NCBI RefSeq assembly: GCF_028331445.1
Contig: NZ_JAQMHX010000017.1
Span: forward strand, 34,405-98,404
DNA: 64,000 nt
Source: Candidatus Phyllobacterium onerii
Lineage (GTDB): Bacteria > Pseudomonadota > Alphaproteobacteria > Rhizobiales > Rhizobiaceae
Reading direction: 5' to 3'
How positions within the stretch are numbered: the stretch's first letter is position 1; each line of letters begins with the position of its first letter. The translations under genes were made by a program, and so were the position numbers. The notes below the pieces were generated by a model that was not told the origin of the DNA, ran no database searches, and was given only the letters and a program-made list of their open reading frames with translations. Shown here in pieces: positions 39,486 to 49,129 of this stretch.

Positions 39486-40271
39486 ATGACTTCTCCAACA
39501 TCGCATGGTGAACCTGGCCTCAAAGGCAAACACGTGCTCATCACCGGCGCCGGTGGGGGTATCGGCCAAGCACTTATCGAAGCTTACAATGACTTGGGCG
39601 CTATTGTGTCCGGCGCCGATCAGCAACGAAGTCTGATTGAAAGCCTTCCTCTCTCAAACCGTCTGGTTTTCGATCTCAATGACAAAGCGGCTACATCCAA
39701 GGCGATCGATGTTTTCATCGCAGATCATGGCGTTCCGGATGTATTGATCAACAATGCCGGTTTCACCCGCGGCGAAACGCTCGATCAAGTCGATGCCGAT
39801 GTATGGGAACAGGAAATCGCCACCAATCTGAACGGCGTATTCCACGTCACGGCCCCCATCGTCGCTAACATGAACAAACGCGGCAGCGGCAATATCGTAT
39901 TTATCTCGTCGGTCAATGCGCTCGGCCACTACGGCAATCCGGCCTATTCGGCGGCCAAGGCGGGATTGATCTCCTATATGAAAGCGCTTGCTGTCGAGCG
40001 TGGGCGATTTGGCATACGAGCAAATGCAGTCTGTCCAGGTTCCGTACGAACACCGGCATGGGATCACCGGCTGCAAAGGGAGCCCGAGCTTCTGGCAAAA
40101 GTTCTGCCGCACTATCCACTTGGGCGAATGGTGACACCGGAGGAAGTGGCGCAGGCAGCAGTATTCCTCAGCTCGAGTGCTGCATCGGGTATCACAGGTG
40201 CTACACTTAACGTCGATGGCGGACTAACCGCCGGAAATCTGCGTTTCATCAACGACGTGCTTGGAGATTGA
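39486..40271 (+). CDS. Short-chain dehydrogenase/reductase (SDR)
   Basis: The 261-residue protein is a classical SDR with GKHVLITGAGGGIGQALIEA for NAD(P) binding, the NNAG motif, and the catalytic Ser plus Tyr-x3-Lys in GNPAYSAAKAGLISYMKAL. The C-terminal part contains VNVDGG-like residues (ATLNVDGGLTAG). It oxidises a hydroxyl group on an unknown substrate. Its stop lies one base before the PLP-enzyme ATG, with GGAG in the overlap, so the two form an operon. The start has no strong ribosome-binding site. Confidence 0.9.
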   Translation: MTSPTSHGEPGLKGKHVLITGAGGGIGQALIEAYNDLGAIVSGADQQRSLIESLPLSNRLVFDLNDKAATSKAIDVFIADHGVPDVLINNAGFTRGETLDQVDADVWEQEIATNLNGVFHVTAPIVANMNKRGSGNIVFISSVNALGHYGNPAYSAAKAGLISYMKALAVERGRFGIRANAVCPGSVRTPAWDHRLQREPELLAKVLPHYPLGRMVTPEEVAQAAVFLSSSAASGITGATLNVDGGLTAGNLRFINDVLGD

Positions 40272-40272
40272 A

Positions 40273-41331
40273 ATGAAACTGTCCGAAATCGACACACCGG
40301 CCGTCCTCATTGATATCGATCGCGCCGAGACCAACATGCAGCGCTTCCAAGCCTATGCCGACAAACATAAACTGGCGGTGCGTCCGCACATCAAGACGCA
40401 TAAATTGCCGCGTTTTGCCAAGCGCCAGGTCGAGTTGGGCGCAGTCGGGATAACCTGCCAGAAACTTGGTGAGGCAGAAGTCATGGCCGATGCAGGACTG
40501 ACGGATATCTTTCTGCCCTATAACATCATTGGCGAAGCGAAACTCGGCAGGCTGATGGCGCTGAATAAACGCGTCACGCTCGCTGTCACCGCTGACAGTG
40601 AAGTTACCATCCGCGGGCTTTCCGAAACGTTCAACGATGCGGCAAAGCCGCTCACCGTACTGGTAGAATGCGACACCGGCATGGGACGTTGCGGCGTACA
40701 ATCGCCTGATGAAGCTGTTGCGCTGGCAAAACTGATCGATGTGGCCAGGGGCCTGCGTTTCGCAGGCTTCATGACTTATCCGAAGACCGGTGCGATTGTC
40801 GAAAATGAAGCTTTCCTGTCTGCCGCCAAACAAAAGGCCATTGCCGCCGGACTTGATCCGCGCATCATTTCCAATGGCGGTTCTCCGGATATGTGGCGGG
40901 CACACGAAGTCACGAGCGCAACGGAACATCGGCCTGGCACGTATATCTACATGGACCGCTTTCAGGTCGCGAAAGGGGTCGGCACATGGGATGATTGCGC
41001 GCTTACAGTACTCACGACGGTGGTCAGCCGCCCAACGGAGAATCGAGTAATTGTCGATGCCGGTTCTAAAGCCCTTACCAGCGATACGTTTGGAATGGAT
41101 GGGTTCGGGTATATTGTTGGCTATCCGGATGCAGTGATTACCTCGCTCAGCGAGGAACATGGCGCGATCGATTTTTCAGCCTGTGAGGAGAAGCCCCGGA
41201 TCGGAGATCGGCTTCGTATCATTCCCAATCACGCCTGTGTCGTCTCGAACCTGTTCGATCAGGTCATGCTGATTTCAGGCAACGAAGTGGTTGAGATTGA
41301 GCCTGTCGCCGCACGGGGCCGCGTCGATTAA
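40273..41331 (+). CDS. D-threonine aldolase-like PLP enzyme (alanine-racemase N-terminal fold)
   Basis: The 352-residue protein has a fold-type III PLP barrel: DTPAVLIDIDRAETNMQRF, the PLP lysine in VRPHIKTHKLPRFAKRQ, TCQKLGEAEVMADAG and a C-terminal metal-binding domain with RIIPNHACVVSNLFDQ. This matches D-threonine aldolase, D-serine dehydratase and 3-hydroxy-D-aspartate-processing enzymes. It likely cleaves or dehydrates a D-beta-hydroxy amino acid. The ATG at 40273 is preceded by GGAG within the SDR's last codons. Its partners, an SDR and a divergent Rid protein and peptidase, fit breakdown of such an amino acid. Confidence 0.9.
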   Translation: MKLSEIDTPAVLIDIDRAETNMQRFQAYADKHKLAVRPHIKTHKLPRFAKRQVELGAVGITCQKLGEAEVMADAGLTDIFLPYNIIGEAKLGRLMALNKRVTLAVTADSEVTIRGLSETFNDAAKPLTVLVECDTGMGRCGVQSPDEAVALAKLIDVARGLRFAGFMTYPKTGAIVENEAFLSAAKQKAIAAGLDPRIISNGGSPDMWRAHEVTSATEHRPGTYIYMDRFQVAKGVGTWDDCALTVLTTVVSRPTENRVIVDAGSKALTSDTFGMDGFGYIVGYPDAVITSLSEEHGAIDFSACEEKPRIGDRLRIIPNHACVVSNLFDQVMLISGNEVVEIEPVAARGRVD

Positions 41332-42045
41332 GCGCGCGGGCCGCAAGGACGGGTTTCTTCAGGCCGTCAACCCATTGCCGGGCACGGCAGGCAGCGCAGC
41401 GTCCTGCGCATAAGCATCCAGAAACTCTTGCTCTGAAGCCGCATTCCCGAACCATGGTGCCATCCCATAAGTCCAGCCGCAGGTAGCAATTGTCCCAATC
41501 GGCCAGGTCCCGGGCGAGAAACTCGGCTGTGTGTTCGGAATACGTTTTGGTCAAGTCGGCCTGCTGACGCTGCAAAGCAAAGCCAAGTCACAAAAACGGC
41601 ACAATCAACAGAGCTGGAAGCGGGAGACCGATGATGGCAATAACGGGAATGCCAAGTTTGTCTTCATCCGGACCAAGCTTCTCAGATATTTTCGGGCCCA
41701 TAACATCCATGGAACGCTTCTAAAAATTCATAAAGTATCGACGTCGAAATCAACGATAAGAGCGGGCAACCGGTAGTAATTACAAGTACAAAAAATGAAG
41801 GCAACGCGACGCAGCCAGAGCCTCAGTTGACCATATCCATCATCACAGTCGCAATGTTCAAAAATGGATGCGACTTGAGATGGTGAGGCTAATATTCCGG
41901 CCAGCATATTGACCTCAGAATAGAGCCATCCGAAGCGGCAAAACCGCCATTCCCATTCTCGACAACAACCCCTTTTGCAAGGCTGAATTGCAACGTCTTT
42001 GCCAACGGTGCGACTGGCGGGCGGCTGGCAAGGTAGAGAAGCCAC
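41332..42045. other. Intergenic region downstream of repC, no confident gene
   Basis: This 714-base region separates the D-threonine-aldolase-like gene and the end of repC. No domain was recognised. Its left third (41359-41560) has a minus-strand frame with protein-like codon use ending in FLDAYAQDAALPAVPGNGL, but no good start, so a decayed gene end is possible. The right part is A/T-richer with no clear structure. Confidence 0.4.
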
Positions 42046-43359
42046 TCACGCCCGCTTTTCTCCATCCAACGCCTTGATCACCGGAAGCACTGAATATTGG
42101 CCGATTTCGGCGCGATCGGTCAGTGCCCTGAGATAGCCTCCGGGCGAACGGATATCACCGATACGTTCAAGAATGGCAGCAATCGTGATCGACGCGTTGA
42201 TATCACCCATGGTATCGCGCGCCCTTTGCCAGGCATCGGGTGATACACCGAGCATCGAGCGAACCAGTCCCGCCGTATTCACAAGCTCGCGCCAGTCCTC
42301 GATACCGTCACGGGAATAATCGATGATCTGCGGGCAAGCACTCAACACTGCCTCCAGTGACATTGGCACCGATCTCGTTTCAAGGTTCGGCCTGTCACCG
42401 GTCAAACCGCCGTCACCACGGTTTCTATTTCGCCGCGCCGCTTCCAAGCGATTTCTCATTTTGCTCAGCGCAACTATCCGCCCGGGCGCGTTGTTTTGGG
42501 GTTGTAGCTCGTCGGATTGCTTCTGGCCTGTTTCGGGGGCCCTTTCAAATTGGTGGTCTATATTTGAATTCTGAATATGGTGCTCAAAAGAAGAGTCACT
42601 GGCGCTCATCTCTTTGTCTGAAAGCGATGCCAGGTAAGTTTTCTCAACTCTCTCTCTCAAGCTTGCAAGGGCATCGCATCGCACCCGAAGCGTCTCCAGT
42701 GGCAGATGCCTGCTTACTCGTCCCGAAAGCGCTGCCAGCTCATCAGCGTATGTTTCCCAGTCACCCGCACGTTCCTCGCTGAGCCCGGCATCGATGGTCT
42801 TGGATACATCTCGAAGATGGATGGTGATTTCGCTGCGTACACGATGAACGGCTCGCGCCAGGTCCCTTGCCTGAACCGCATGAGCTTCGATTTCGCCCGC
42901 TCGTAGCGCCAATGGTGAGAGGTCAAAGCCAAAAGCATGTTCGATCTCGCCGGTTTCGCCGCGCCGCGCATAACGTTTGCCATTGGGACTGTCACGACGA
43001 ATGATCAGGCCGGTCTCGACGAGTGCTGAAAGGTGCCTGCGAATTGTCGCGGAGGACATGCCGCGGGTCCGCATGGAAAGCTCCGCATTGGACGGAAAGA
43101 CAATCAGTGCTGCACTGCCGTCCAGCAGTGTCTCGGGATAGAAGCTCAGCAATGCTTCGAGAACCGCAATTGTGCGGTCCGAAAGGAAAAACGCGGTACG
43201 AGCCTCGGTCAATGACCGCAACAGCGCCCACTTCTCCGGGTGGTTTCTGTCCGTACCCGCCAGTTTTTCGCGAGCCCGTGCTGTCTTTTCTTGCACAGCA
43301 AACATGGCGTGCGACAACGAACGACCGCCAAATGGCGTCGTTGCAAAACGATCAGTCAT
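42046..43359 (-). CDS. repC: Plasmid replication initiator RepC
   Basis: The 437-residue protein is a RepC of repABC replicons: TTPFGGRSLSHAMFAVQEKT at the start, LRSLTEARTAFFLSDRTIAV, ARRGETGEIEHAFGFDLSPL and a C-terminal GYLRALTDRAEIGQYSV-like region. RepC initiates replication at an origin normally inside its own coding sequence. It is the third gene of the operon and is separated from repB by 251 bases that encode an antisense RNA. The family is found only in alphaproteobacterial plasmids and chromids, which places this window on such a replicon. Confidence 0.96.
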   Translation of the reverse strand: MTDRFATTPFGGRSLSHAMFAVQEKTARAREKLAGTDRNHPEKWALLRSLTEARTAFFLSDRTIAVLEALLSFYPETLLDGSAALIVFPSNAELSMRTRGMSSATIRRHLSALVETGLIIRRDSPNGKRYARRGETGEIEHAFGFDLSPLALRAGEIEAHAVQARDLARAVHRVRSEITIHLRDVSKTIDAGLSEERAGDWETYADELAALSGRVSRHLPLETLRVRCDALASLRERVEKTYLASLSDKEMSASDSSFEHHIQNSNIDHQFERAPETGQKQSDELQPQNNAPGRIVALSKMRNRLEAARRNRNRGDGGLTGDRPNLETRSVPMSLEAVLSACPQIIDYSRDGIEDWRELVNTAGLVRSMLGVSPDAWQRARDTMGDINASITIAAILERIGDIRSPGGYLRALTDRAEIGQYSVLPVIKALDGEKRA

Positions 43360-43414
43360 GGTCCTTTACCTCAAGTTGAGGCAATGAAAAGGCGTGCCGA
43401 AACGCGTCCGACTC

Positions 43415-43420
43415 TTGACA
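43415..43420 (+). promoter_or_regulatory. -35 box of the repB-repC antisense RNA
   Basis: A perfect TTGACA lies on the strand opposite to repABC. A clear -10 is harder to place; TCTAAA at 43441-43446 is a 20-base-spaced candidate. It would drive the antisense RNA ending at 43499. Confidence 0.45.
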
Positions 43421-43449
43421 AGTCTGGGTGGAAGTGATTCTCTAAAATT

Positions 43450-43499
43450 GCTACATTGAAGAGGGCTTCCGGGGCGGTAACGTTCTGGGGGCCTTTTTT
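43450..43499 (+). ncRNA. Counter-transcribed antisense RNA (ctRNA, incompatibility RNA) between repB and repC
   Basis: In repABC plasmids a ~50-60-base RNA made opposite to the repB-repC gap limits RepC synthesis. Here a TTGACA box is followed about 75 bases later by a terminator on the plus strand. The stem is GGCTTCCGG (43464-43472) with CTGGGGGCC (43485-43493), with G-U pairs, then six T. The 5' end is estimated. Position, orientation, size and terminator fit the known ctRNA. Confidence 0.65.
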
Positions 43500-43610
43500 C
43501 TTGCCGTTGTTTCCTTCTCTCTCGTCCTTTTAAACTGTCCAGAACCGCAATCCGGTTTTGGGCTAGTGCTTACTCAACCAACCGGCCTTGTAGCGACTGA
43601 AGTCGCAGCG

Positions 43611-44684
43611 CTATTTATCACGTGACCGGCTATTGTAGCGGGCAAGCAAAGTCTCGAGCTCTCCTGTTACGAATACCGCAAAATCTTGCGGAATATGATC
43701 GGCAAAGGTCAGAACTTGTCTTCCTTTGTCTGAATTCAACTGCGCGATTGCGCTGGGGCTTGAGGTTTTATTGCCAACGACCGACGGCGTATTGCGCGGC
43801 GCCAGTGCGACAGGCTCGACGTTTTTCAGGAGCCGCTCGAAGACGCGGTTGAAGCGTGCGTTGCTGTCAGCGGCACTGAACGGCTCCAGCGCGATTTCAT
43901 TCAGTGCAGCAGCCTGCGCGTCACCGGATTTGAGCAATTCAGCAAACCGGACCCAGCGTGGGCGGCCGATCTTTGGCGCGGGTCCGATAGCGCGAACCAC
44001 CAGTGCTGGTACAGCTGCCGCGACCTGAAGAAACCGCGTCATCTCTGCCTTATCCAGGGATAGTGCATCCTGCACAAGGCCGCGCTCGAAGCCCCGCTCG
44101 ACAAGATTGCGGGCAAAGAAAGCACGTTCGATGAAGGATAGATCGCGCCGCTCGGTGTTTTCCTTGCCCTGCGCCAGGACAAGCTGCACATCGGTGAGAT
44201 TGCGGACAATCGCCTGCACGGGCTTAGCGACACGTCGAGCAGCGCGCAGGCGGCGATGGCCATAAGCTGTCTGGTAATGGCCCTGCTTTTCCGGATGCGG
44301 GCGAACAAGGATAGGAACCTGCTGTCCATTCTGCCGGATACTTTCGACCAGCTCCTCGAAACTGTCATCCGATCCGGAATCGTGGCTGAGCCGATCTTCG
44401 ATAAATGAGCTCTCCACAAGCGCCGGATCGAGCTCGACGACGCGCTCGCTACCCTCGAAGCTCTCCTTCAGTCGTCGTGCATCCTCGATCTCCTTCGATA
44501 TTCCACCCAGCGACAGGCCCATCGCCTTGATCGCACCAGAAGCGGCACGCGGCTTCAACGGCTCGACCGAAGCGCTCTGCCGCGTTGGGGCGAGCTCGGC
44601 TGGCTGCTGCTCGGGCGCCGAATTAGTCTCTACTGTCTCAAACAGCGCCTTGAGCTGATCCCTACGGTTTTTGTCGGCCATCAT
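43611..44684 (-). CDS. repB: Plasmid partitioning protein RepB (ParB family)
   Basis: The 357-residue protein is a RepB/ParB: an N-terminal region with AMGLSLGGISKEIEDARRLK, the ParB nuclease-like motif in QNGQQVPILVRPHPEK and TAYGHRRLRAARRVAKPVQA, and ERRDLSFIERAFFARNLVER, which matches the RepB helical domain. It binds parS sites and works with RepA to segregate the plasmid. It starts 7 bases after the repA stop, in the standard repA-repB-repC order. The partner repeats upstream of repA are candidate parS or operator sites. Confidence 0.96.
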   Translation of the reverse strand: MMADKNRRDQLKALFETVETNSAPEQQPAELAPTRQSASVEPLKPRAASGAIKAMGLSLGGISKEIEDARRLKESFEGSERVVELDPALVESSFIEDRLSHDSGSDDSFEELVESIRQNGQQVPILVRPHPEKQGHYQTAYGHRRLRAARRVAKPVQAIVRNLTDVQLVLAQGKENTERRDLSFIERAFFARNLVERGFERGLVQDALSLDKAEMTRFLQVAAAVPALVVRAIGPAPKIGRPRWVRFAELLKSGDAQAAALNEIALEPFSAADSNARFNRVFERLLKNVEPVALAPRNTPSVVGNKTSSPSAIAQLNSDKGRQVLTFADHIPQDFAVFVTGELETLLARYNSRSRDK

Positions 44685-44691
44685 CGCGCCC

Positions 44692-45972
44692 TCACCCCGG
44701 CCGGTTCCAGGCCTTGAAGATCAGGCCCTGGATTTCAGAGTTGACGGAAGTCAGCGATTCAAACGCGCGGTCATAGGTAGCGCGAGTGAAGCTGTCGCGA
44801 GAAACCTCATAAAGCGTCTGCTTGGTCAGGCCCGCATCCGAGAAAGCCGTCGATTTGACAACCGAGTTCGTCAGCACGCGCTCGCCGAACAAGGAGCGCA
44901 GGAAACCTGCGATTTGTTGCTGAGGCGCATCATTGGGCTCAAAGCGCGTAATGAGATAGCGCATGAAATCGAAGTTTAGGTCGCCGCCCGCTTCGCGCAC
45001 GACGGCGAGAAGATCCGCTGTCATGAACAGGAACTGGCTCATAGAGGCAACATCAAGCATCTGCGGATGAACCGTCACCAGCACCGATGTAGCCGCACAA
45101 AGCGCCGAAAGCGTCAGGAACCCGAGCTGCGGGGGACAGTCGATGACGACGACATCATAATCATCCGCCACCGTATCCAGCGCGGCCTGAACACGCGCGA
45201 AGAACAATTGCTGCTCGACACTCTGCGTGCCATGCTGCCGATCCGCCAGCATTTGCGGTGTCGTGTGTTCGAATTCCTGTAGTTCGAGATTACCAGGGAT
45301 AAGATCGAGACCATCGAAATAGGTCTTGCAGATGATATCGCGCAGCAGCCTGCGTTCGCCATCATAACGAATTGCGCCATAGAGCGTATCATTGCCGGTG
45401 AGGTCGAGTTCCGGCTGGTAACCGAAAAGCGCCGACATCGATGCCTGTGGATCAAGATCAACAGCCAGCACCCGAAACCCGGCCATGGCCAGATGTTGCG
45501 CAAGATGTGCACTCGTCGTTGTCTTGCCAGAGCCGCCCTTGAAATTGGTGACCGCGATAACCTGCATATGCTCGTTTGCGCTTGGATCGCGATGGGGAAG
45601 ATACGTTTTCGCCTTGGCACCGCCAGCCTCGGCAAGATGCCGGCGCAGCGCATTGATCTCGGCAAGCGTATAAAGCCGGCGACCGCCGCTTCCAGTTTCC
45701 GGCTGTGGCCCCTCGCCCGCAATCGAGAGCTGCCGCAGATAACCGTCGGATACACCAATCAGCTTCGCAGCCTCGCCACTGGTGAACTTACGCAAAGTCT
45801 TCTGGGCAGTCGGCGGAAACAACCGATTGCGCATCGCCTGTAACTGCGCTGAGAGCATCTCGGCATCCGCCGCGATCGCGCGGTCGGCCGGCAAGGCGAC
45901 AGGCAGGGATGAAACGCCTTGTAACTGGGCATCAACAGTCCGGTTTGTCTGCGCTGTATTCAATAAAGTCAC
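44692..45972 (-). CDS. repA: Plasmid partitioning protein RepA (ParA-family ATPase)
   Basis: The 426-residue protein has a helix-turn-helix-like N-terminal part (FTSGEAAKLIGVSDGYLRQL) followed by a ParA ATPase with the deviant Walker A at residues 145-151 (FKGGSGKTT), VLAVDLDPQASMSALFGY and VVIDCPPQLGFLTLSAL. RepA drives plasmid partition and represses the repABC operon. It begins with a GTG at 45972, with AGGATC upstream. It is the first gene of the operon, and the region upstream contains repeats likely bound by RepA/RepB. Confidence 0.97.
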   Translation of the reverse strand: MTLLNTAQTNRTVDAQLQGVSSLPVALPADRAIAADAEMLSAQLQAMRNRLFPPTAQKTLRKFTSGEAAKLIGVSDGYLRQLSIAGEGPQPETGSGGRRLYTLAEINALRRHLAEAGGAKAKTYLPHRDPSANEHMQVIAVTNFKGGSGKTTTSAHLAQHLAMAGFRVLAVDLDPQASMSALFGYQPELDLTGNDTLYGAIRYDGERRLLRDIICKTYFDGLDLIPGNLELQEFEHTTPQMLADRQHGTQSVEQQLFFARVQAALDTVADDYDVVVIDCPPQLGFLTLSALCAATSVLVTVHPQMLDVASMSQFLFMTADLLAVVREAGGDLNFDFMRYLITRFEPNDAPQQQIAGFLRSLFGERVLTNSVVKSTAFSDAGLTKQTLYEVSRDSFTRATYDRAFESLTSVNSEIQGLIFKAWNRPG

Positions 45973-46053
45973 GTGTTGATCCTGTGCGCCTGTTAATAGA
46001 CTGCCTGACCGCGCTCTGGGATGATGCGCCGATTCGACAGAAAAACCAAAAGG

Positions 46054-46196
46054 GTAACGCTGGACAACAATTTAACGCTGCAGCTCGATACTAACACCGC
46101 AAAATCTGTGTAACGCCTATTTGGCCTGTTACCCTCAAAAACCGTAACCAAATTGAGGGAAGGACCGAGTCGCGTCAAGAACTTTATAGTTAACGC
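46054..46196. promoter_or_regulatory. Repeat-rich region upstream of repA (candidate operator/parS)
   Basis: TAACGC occurs as a direct repeat at 46055, 46073, 46111 and 46191. Nested dyads cover GTAAC...GTTAC (46110-46132), GTTAC...GTAAC (46128-46148) and CCCTCAA...TTGAGGG (46132-46159). RepA/RepB operators and parS sites of repABC plasmids commonly lie here, though the published 16-bp parS palindrome is not seen. Confidence 0.5.
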
Positions 46197-46230
46197 AATT
46201 TAACCAATTTATTGGGGCAACCGCACTATT

Positions 46231-46401
46231 TTACCACTTCTTCTTTTTGCGTTTTTGGTCGGCCGGCTTGGGCTCGAACAGATCGCTATCGGGTGCATCC
46301 TTGGTATCCGATGCCTGCATTTCTGCTGATTTTGATGCGATGGATTTTGTCTCGGTCGGGGACTTCGAAGTGGTATCTTTCAATGCGAATTTGATCGCCA
46401 T
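46231..46401 (-). CDS. Small basic protein upstream of repA (56 residues)
   Basis: A leftward frame encodes 56 residues beginning MAIKFALKDTTSKSPTETKS and ending in a strongly basic tail, RKKKKW. It is Lys/Ser-rich, has no membrane segment, and looks disordered. The tail could bind nucleic acid. It lies between the repA upstream repeats and the FtsK gene, and reads toward repA. It has its own start at 46401, but no clear ribosome-binding site. I do not know its function; its short, composition-biased sequence leaves some doubt that it is translated. Confidence 0.55.
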   Translation of the reverse strand: MAIKFALKDTTSKSPTETKSIASKSAEMQASDTKDAPDSDLFEPKPADQKRKKKKW

Positions 46402-46538
46402 TACAAACTGCTTTCTGATGTGAAATTTGCGTGAACTACAGAATGTAAGTTCCTAGCATGAATGGCAGACAATTTGCGCATGAAATCGAGACGCTCTCGC
46501 CAAAAGTAGCAAGTTGTTAACCTTGGTTTTCTATTCAG

Positions 46539-49112
46539 ATGAGCACCCCTTGGGTAATCTCACATCGTTCCGCTGCAGGCATCATGCGTATCCCCAGAAC
46601 AAATTTTCCAGTAAAAGCAGATGAATATGAGTTTGAAAACAGCGGCGGTGAAGGGTTGGTCCACGTGCCGCTTCCACCGTCGCGTCCGGTAGACCTTACC
46701 AACGCAAATTCAGGCACCCTTTATGAGAGCGTTACGGTCAAACGGCCGATCGCTCCTGCGACACCCGGGTCAGCGTCGGCGGCAACGCCGGTACCAGTAC
46801 CGCCAGGCGGATTTGATGCAGGCGCATCGTTTGCGCCGATTTCGAAGCGTATGTTTTCACTATCCGAGAATGTCCGTTTCACCCGGACACCCGACAGCGA
46901 ACTCTTGAAAAACAAGGGCCCGGCACCGACAGAAGTTACTATGGCACCGAAGGCGGATGCGAAACGTCCGGCTTCTGCAAAACCGGCAAGGAACGTGGAA
47001 GCAATCGTCGTACCCCCGCGTGTTCGCGACCCTGAGTCCGGAGGGTCCCTCCTCTTCGGCCAGACGCTAATACCAGCTCAACCTCTCGCGGTTGTCGTGC
47101 CGCAAGGCCCCACTGTTGCCGAGGCCCACACGAACATCAAAACTCCGGCGCCCGAACGCTCGCCATTGGCTTATGTGTCGGACTACGCTTTCTTCGAATC
47201 CGCTGACTTTATAGGGGGGATTGCATTAGTTGCAGCTGCTTCCCCTGTCAGACCAATGCCCAGATTCAGCCCAGACGAAGTCACGGCCCGCTTCCGCGTG
47301 GTGGAGCCCTTTACGACACTAAAACCGCCGCTCATGTCGCCACCACTCGACGCAGTGCGCGTGGAGGTGAACCACCATGCGGCGCCGACGCCTGAACAGC
47401 GACTGGGGGAGAGCGATACCGTTGATGCAGGTTTGAACGCAATTCCCGAACCTGTTCCCGCTGTCACTCCCCAGCTCACCATCACCAGACGCCGAGAAAT
47501 TGCCCCGGTCCAAGCCCCGCTCCCTCCACGGCAGATTGCGATAGCGAATCCCGTTAAACCACGCATTTTTCCGGTCCCGCGCGGCACTTACGAAAAGCCT
47601 CCGATAGCCCTGTTGCAAGAAACGGTCACGCATGATGTCGTTACCATTTCGCAGGAAACGCTCGAGCAGAACGCCGGGCTTCTTGAAAGCGTACTGGAAG
47701 ATTTCGGCATTCGCGGCGAGATCATCCATGTGCGTCCCGGCCCTGTCGTCACGCTCTATGAATTCGAACCGGCACCGGGTGTGAAATCCTCGCGTGTTAT
47801 CGGTCTTGCCGACGATATCGCCCGCTCCATGTCGGCGCTGTCCGCTCGTGTGGCTGTTGTTCCCGGACGCAACGTCATCGGTATCGAATTGCCCAATACG
47901 ACGCGAGAGACAGTCTACCTTCGCGAGATGGTCGCATCCGAGAATTTCGACAAGACCAGATTCAAACTCGCACTTTGCCTTGGCAAGACCATTGGTGGTG
48001 AGCCTGTGATTGCCGAACTCGCCAAGATGCCGCATCTGCTCGTAGCCGGTACGACCGGCTCCGGGAAATCAGTCGCCATCAATACGATGATTCTATCGCT
48101 GCTCTACCGACTGACTCCGGACGAGTGCCGTCTGATCATGGTCGACCCAAAAATGCTTGAACTGTCCATCTATGACGGCATCCCGCATCTTCTTACCCCG
48201 GTCGTCACTGATCCAAAGAAGGCAGTCATGGCTCTAAAATGGGCTGTGCGCGAGATGGAAGACCGCTACAGAAAAATGTCAAAGCTCGGCGTGCGTAACA
48301 TCGATGGTTTCAACGCCCGCATTGTCAGCGCGAAGGAGAAGGGCGAGACGGTGATGTGCACCGTGCAAACCGGCTTCGACAAGGGGACCGGCGAAGCGCA
48401 ATACCAGCAGGAGGCGATGGACCTCACGCCGATGCCGTATATCGTCATCATTGTCGATGAAATGGCCGACCTGATGATGGTGGCAGGCAAGGATATCGAA
48501 GGAGCGATCCAGCGCCTCGCCCAGATGGCGCGTGCCGCCGGCATCCATCTCATCATGGCGACTCAACGTCCATCGGTCGATGTGATCACCGGAACCATCA
48601 AGGCGAACTTCCCGACCCGCATCTCGTTTCAGGTCACATCCAAGATCGACAGTCGCACCATTCTCGGCGAGCAGGGTGCTGAGCAGCTGCTTGGCCAGGG
48701 CGACATGTTGCATATGGTCGGTGGCGGCCGTATTTCGCGCGTCCATGGGCCTTTCGTTTCAGACGAAGAAGTCGAAAAGGTCGTTGCGCATCTGAAGACT
48801 CAAGGGCAGCCTGACTATCTCGATACCGTGACGGCCGACGAAAGCGAGGAAGACGACGCGGATACTGACGATAGCGCAGTCTTCGACAAGGGCGCCATGG
48901 CCGCAGAAGATGGTAACGAGCTCTACGATCAGGCGGTCAAGGTCATCCTGCGTGACAAAAAATGCTCGACCTCATACATCCAGAGACGGCTGCAGATCGG
49001 CTACAATCGCGCCGCTTCCCTGGTCGAGCGGATGGAAAAGGAAGGGCTGGTTGGCCCTGCCAATCATGTCGGCAAGCGCGAAATCCTCAACGTCAACAGG
49101 GACACCGGCTGA
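46539..49112 (+). CDS. FtsK/SpoIIIE-family DNA translocase, without an N-terminal membrane domain
   Basis: The 857-residue protein has a long Pro/Ala-rich N-terminal half of about 330 residues with no transmembrane helices. The alpha-beta motor follows: [23 protein letters not shown] Walker A near residue 501, [12 protein letters not shown]alker B near 640, [22 protein letters not shown]-terminal winged-helix gamma domain ([20 protein letters not shown]) reads oriented DNA motifs. FtsK pumps DNA to the division site for dimer resolution; membrane FtsK normally has four N-terminal helices. An in-frame ATG at 46584 is an alternative start. It lies next to repABC, so it may help segregate this replicon, but that is inference. 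Confidence 0.92.
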   Translation: MSTPWVISHRSAAGIMRIPRTNFPVKADEYEFENSGGEGLVHVPLPPSRPVDLTNANSGTLYESVTVKRPIAPATPGSASAATPVPVPPGGFDAGASFAPISKRMFSLSENVRFTRTPDSELLKNKGPAPTEVTMAPKADAKRPASAKPARNVEAIVVPPRVRDPESGGSLLFGQTLIPAQPLAVVVPQGPTVAEAHTNIKTPAPERSPLAYVSDYAFFESADFIGGIALVAAASPVRPMPRFSPDEVTARFRVVEPFTTLKPPLMSPPLDAVRVEVNHHAAPTPEQRLGESDTVDAGLNAIPEPVPAVTPQLTITRRREIAPVQAPLPPRQIAIANPVKPRIFPVPRGTYEKPPIALLQETVTHDVVTISQETLEQNAGLLESVLEDFGIRGEIIHVRPGPVVTLYEFEPAPGVKSSRVIGLADDIARSMSALSARVAVVPGRNVIGIELPNTTRETVYLREMVASENFDKTRFKLALCLGKTIGGEPVIAELAKMPHLLVAGTTGSGKSVAINTMILSLLYRLTPDECRLIMVDPKMLELSIYDGIPHLLTPVVTDPKKAVMALKWAVREMEDRYRKMSKLGVRNIDGFNARIVSAKEKGETVMCTVQTGFDKGTGEAQYQQEAMDLTPMPYIVIIVDEMADLMMVAGKDIEGAIQRLAQMARAAGIHLIMATQRPSVDVITGTIKANFPTRISFQVTSKIDSRTILGEQGAEQLLGQGDMLHMVGGGRISRVHGPFVSDEEVEKVVAHLKTQGQPDYLDTVTADESEEDDADTDDSAVFDKGAMAAEDGNELYDQAVKVILRDKKCSTSYIQRRLQIGYNRAASLVERMEKEGLVGPANHVGKREILNVNRDTG

Positions 49113-49129
49113 GGCACGCGCATCGAATG

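Noticed and set aside
41359..41560. Minus-strand frame with protein-like codons after the D-threonine-aldolase-like gene
   Set aside because: No start codon with a ribosome-binding site and no recognised family; recorded only as a possible decayed gene end.
41531..41776. Rightward 81-codon frame downstream of repC
   Set aside because: Lys/Arg-rich composition without a start signal or conserved pattern in a non-coding gap.
46054..46196. Canonical repABC parS palindrome
   Set aside because: No GTT-N10-AAC type 16-bp palindrome was found by eye; only shorter repeats and dyads were seen.
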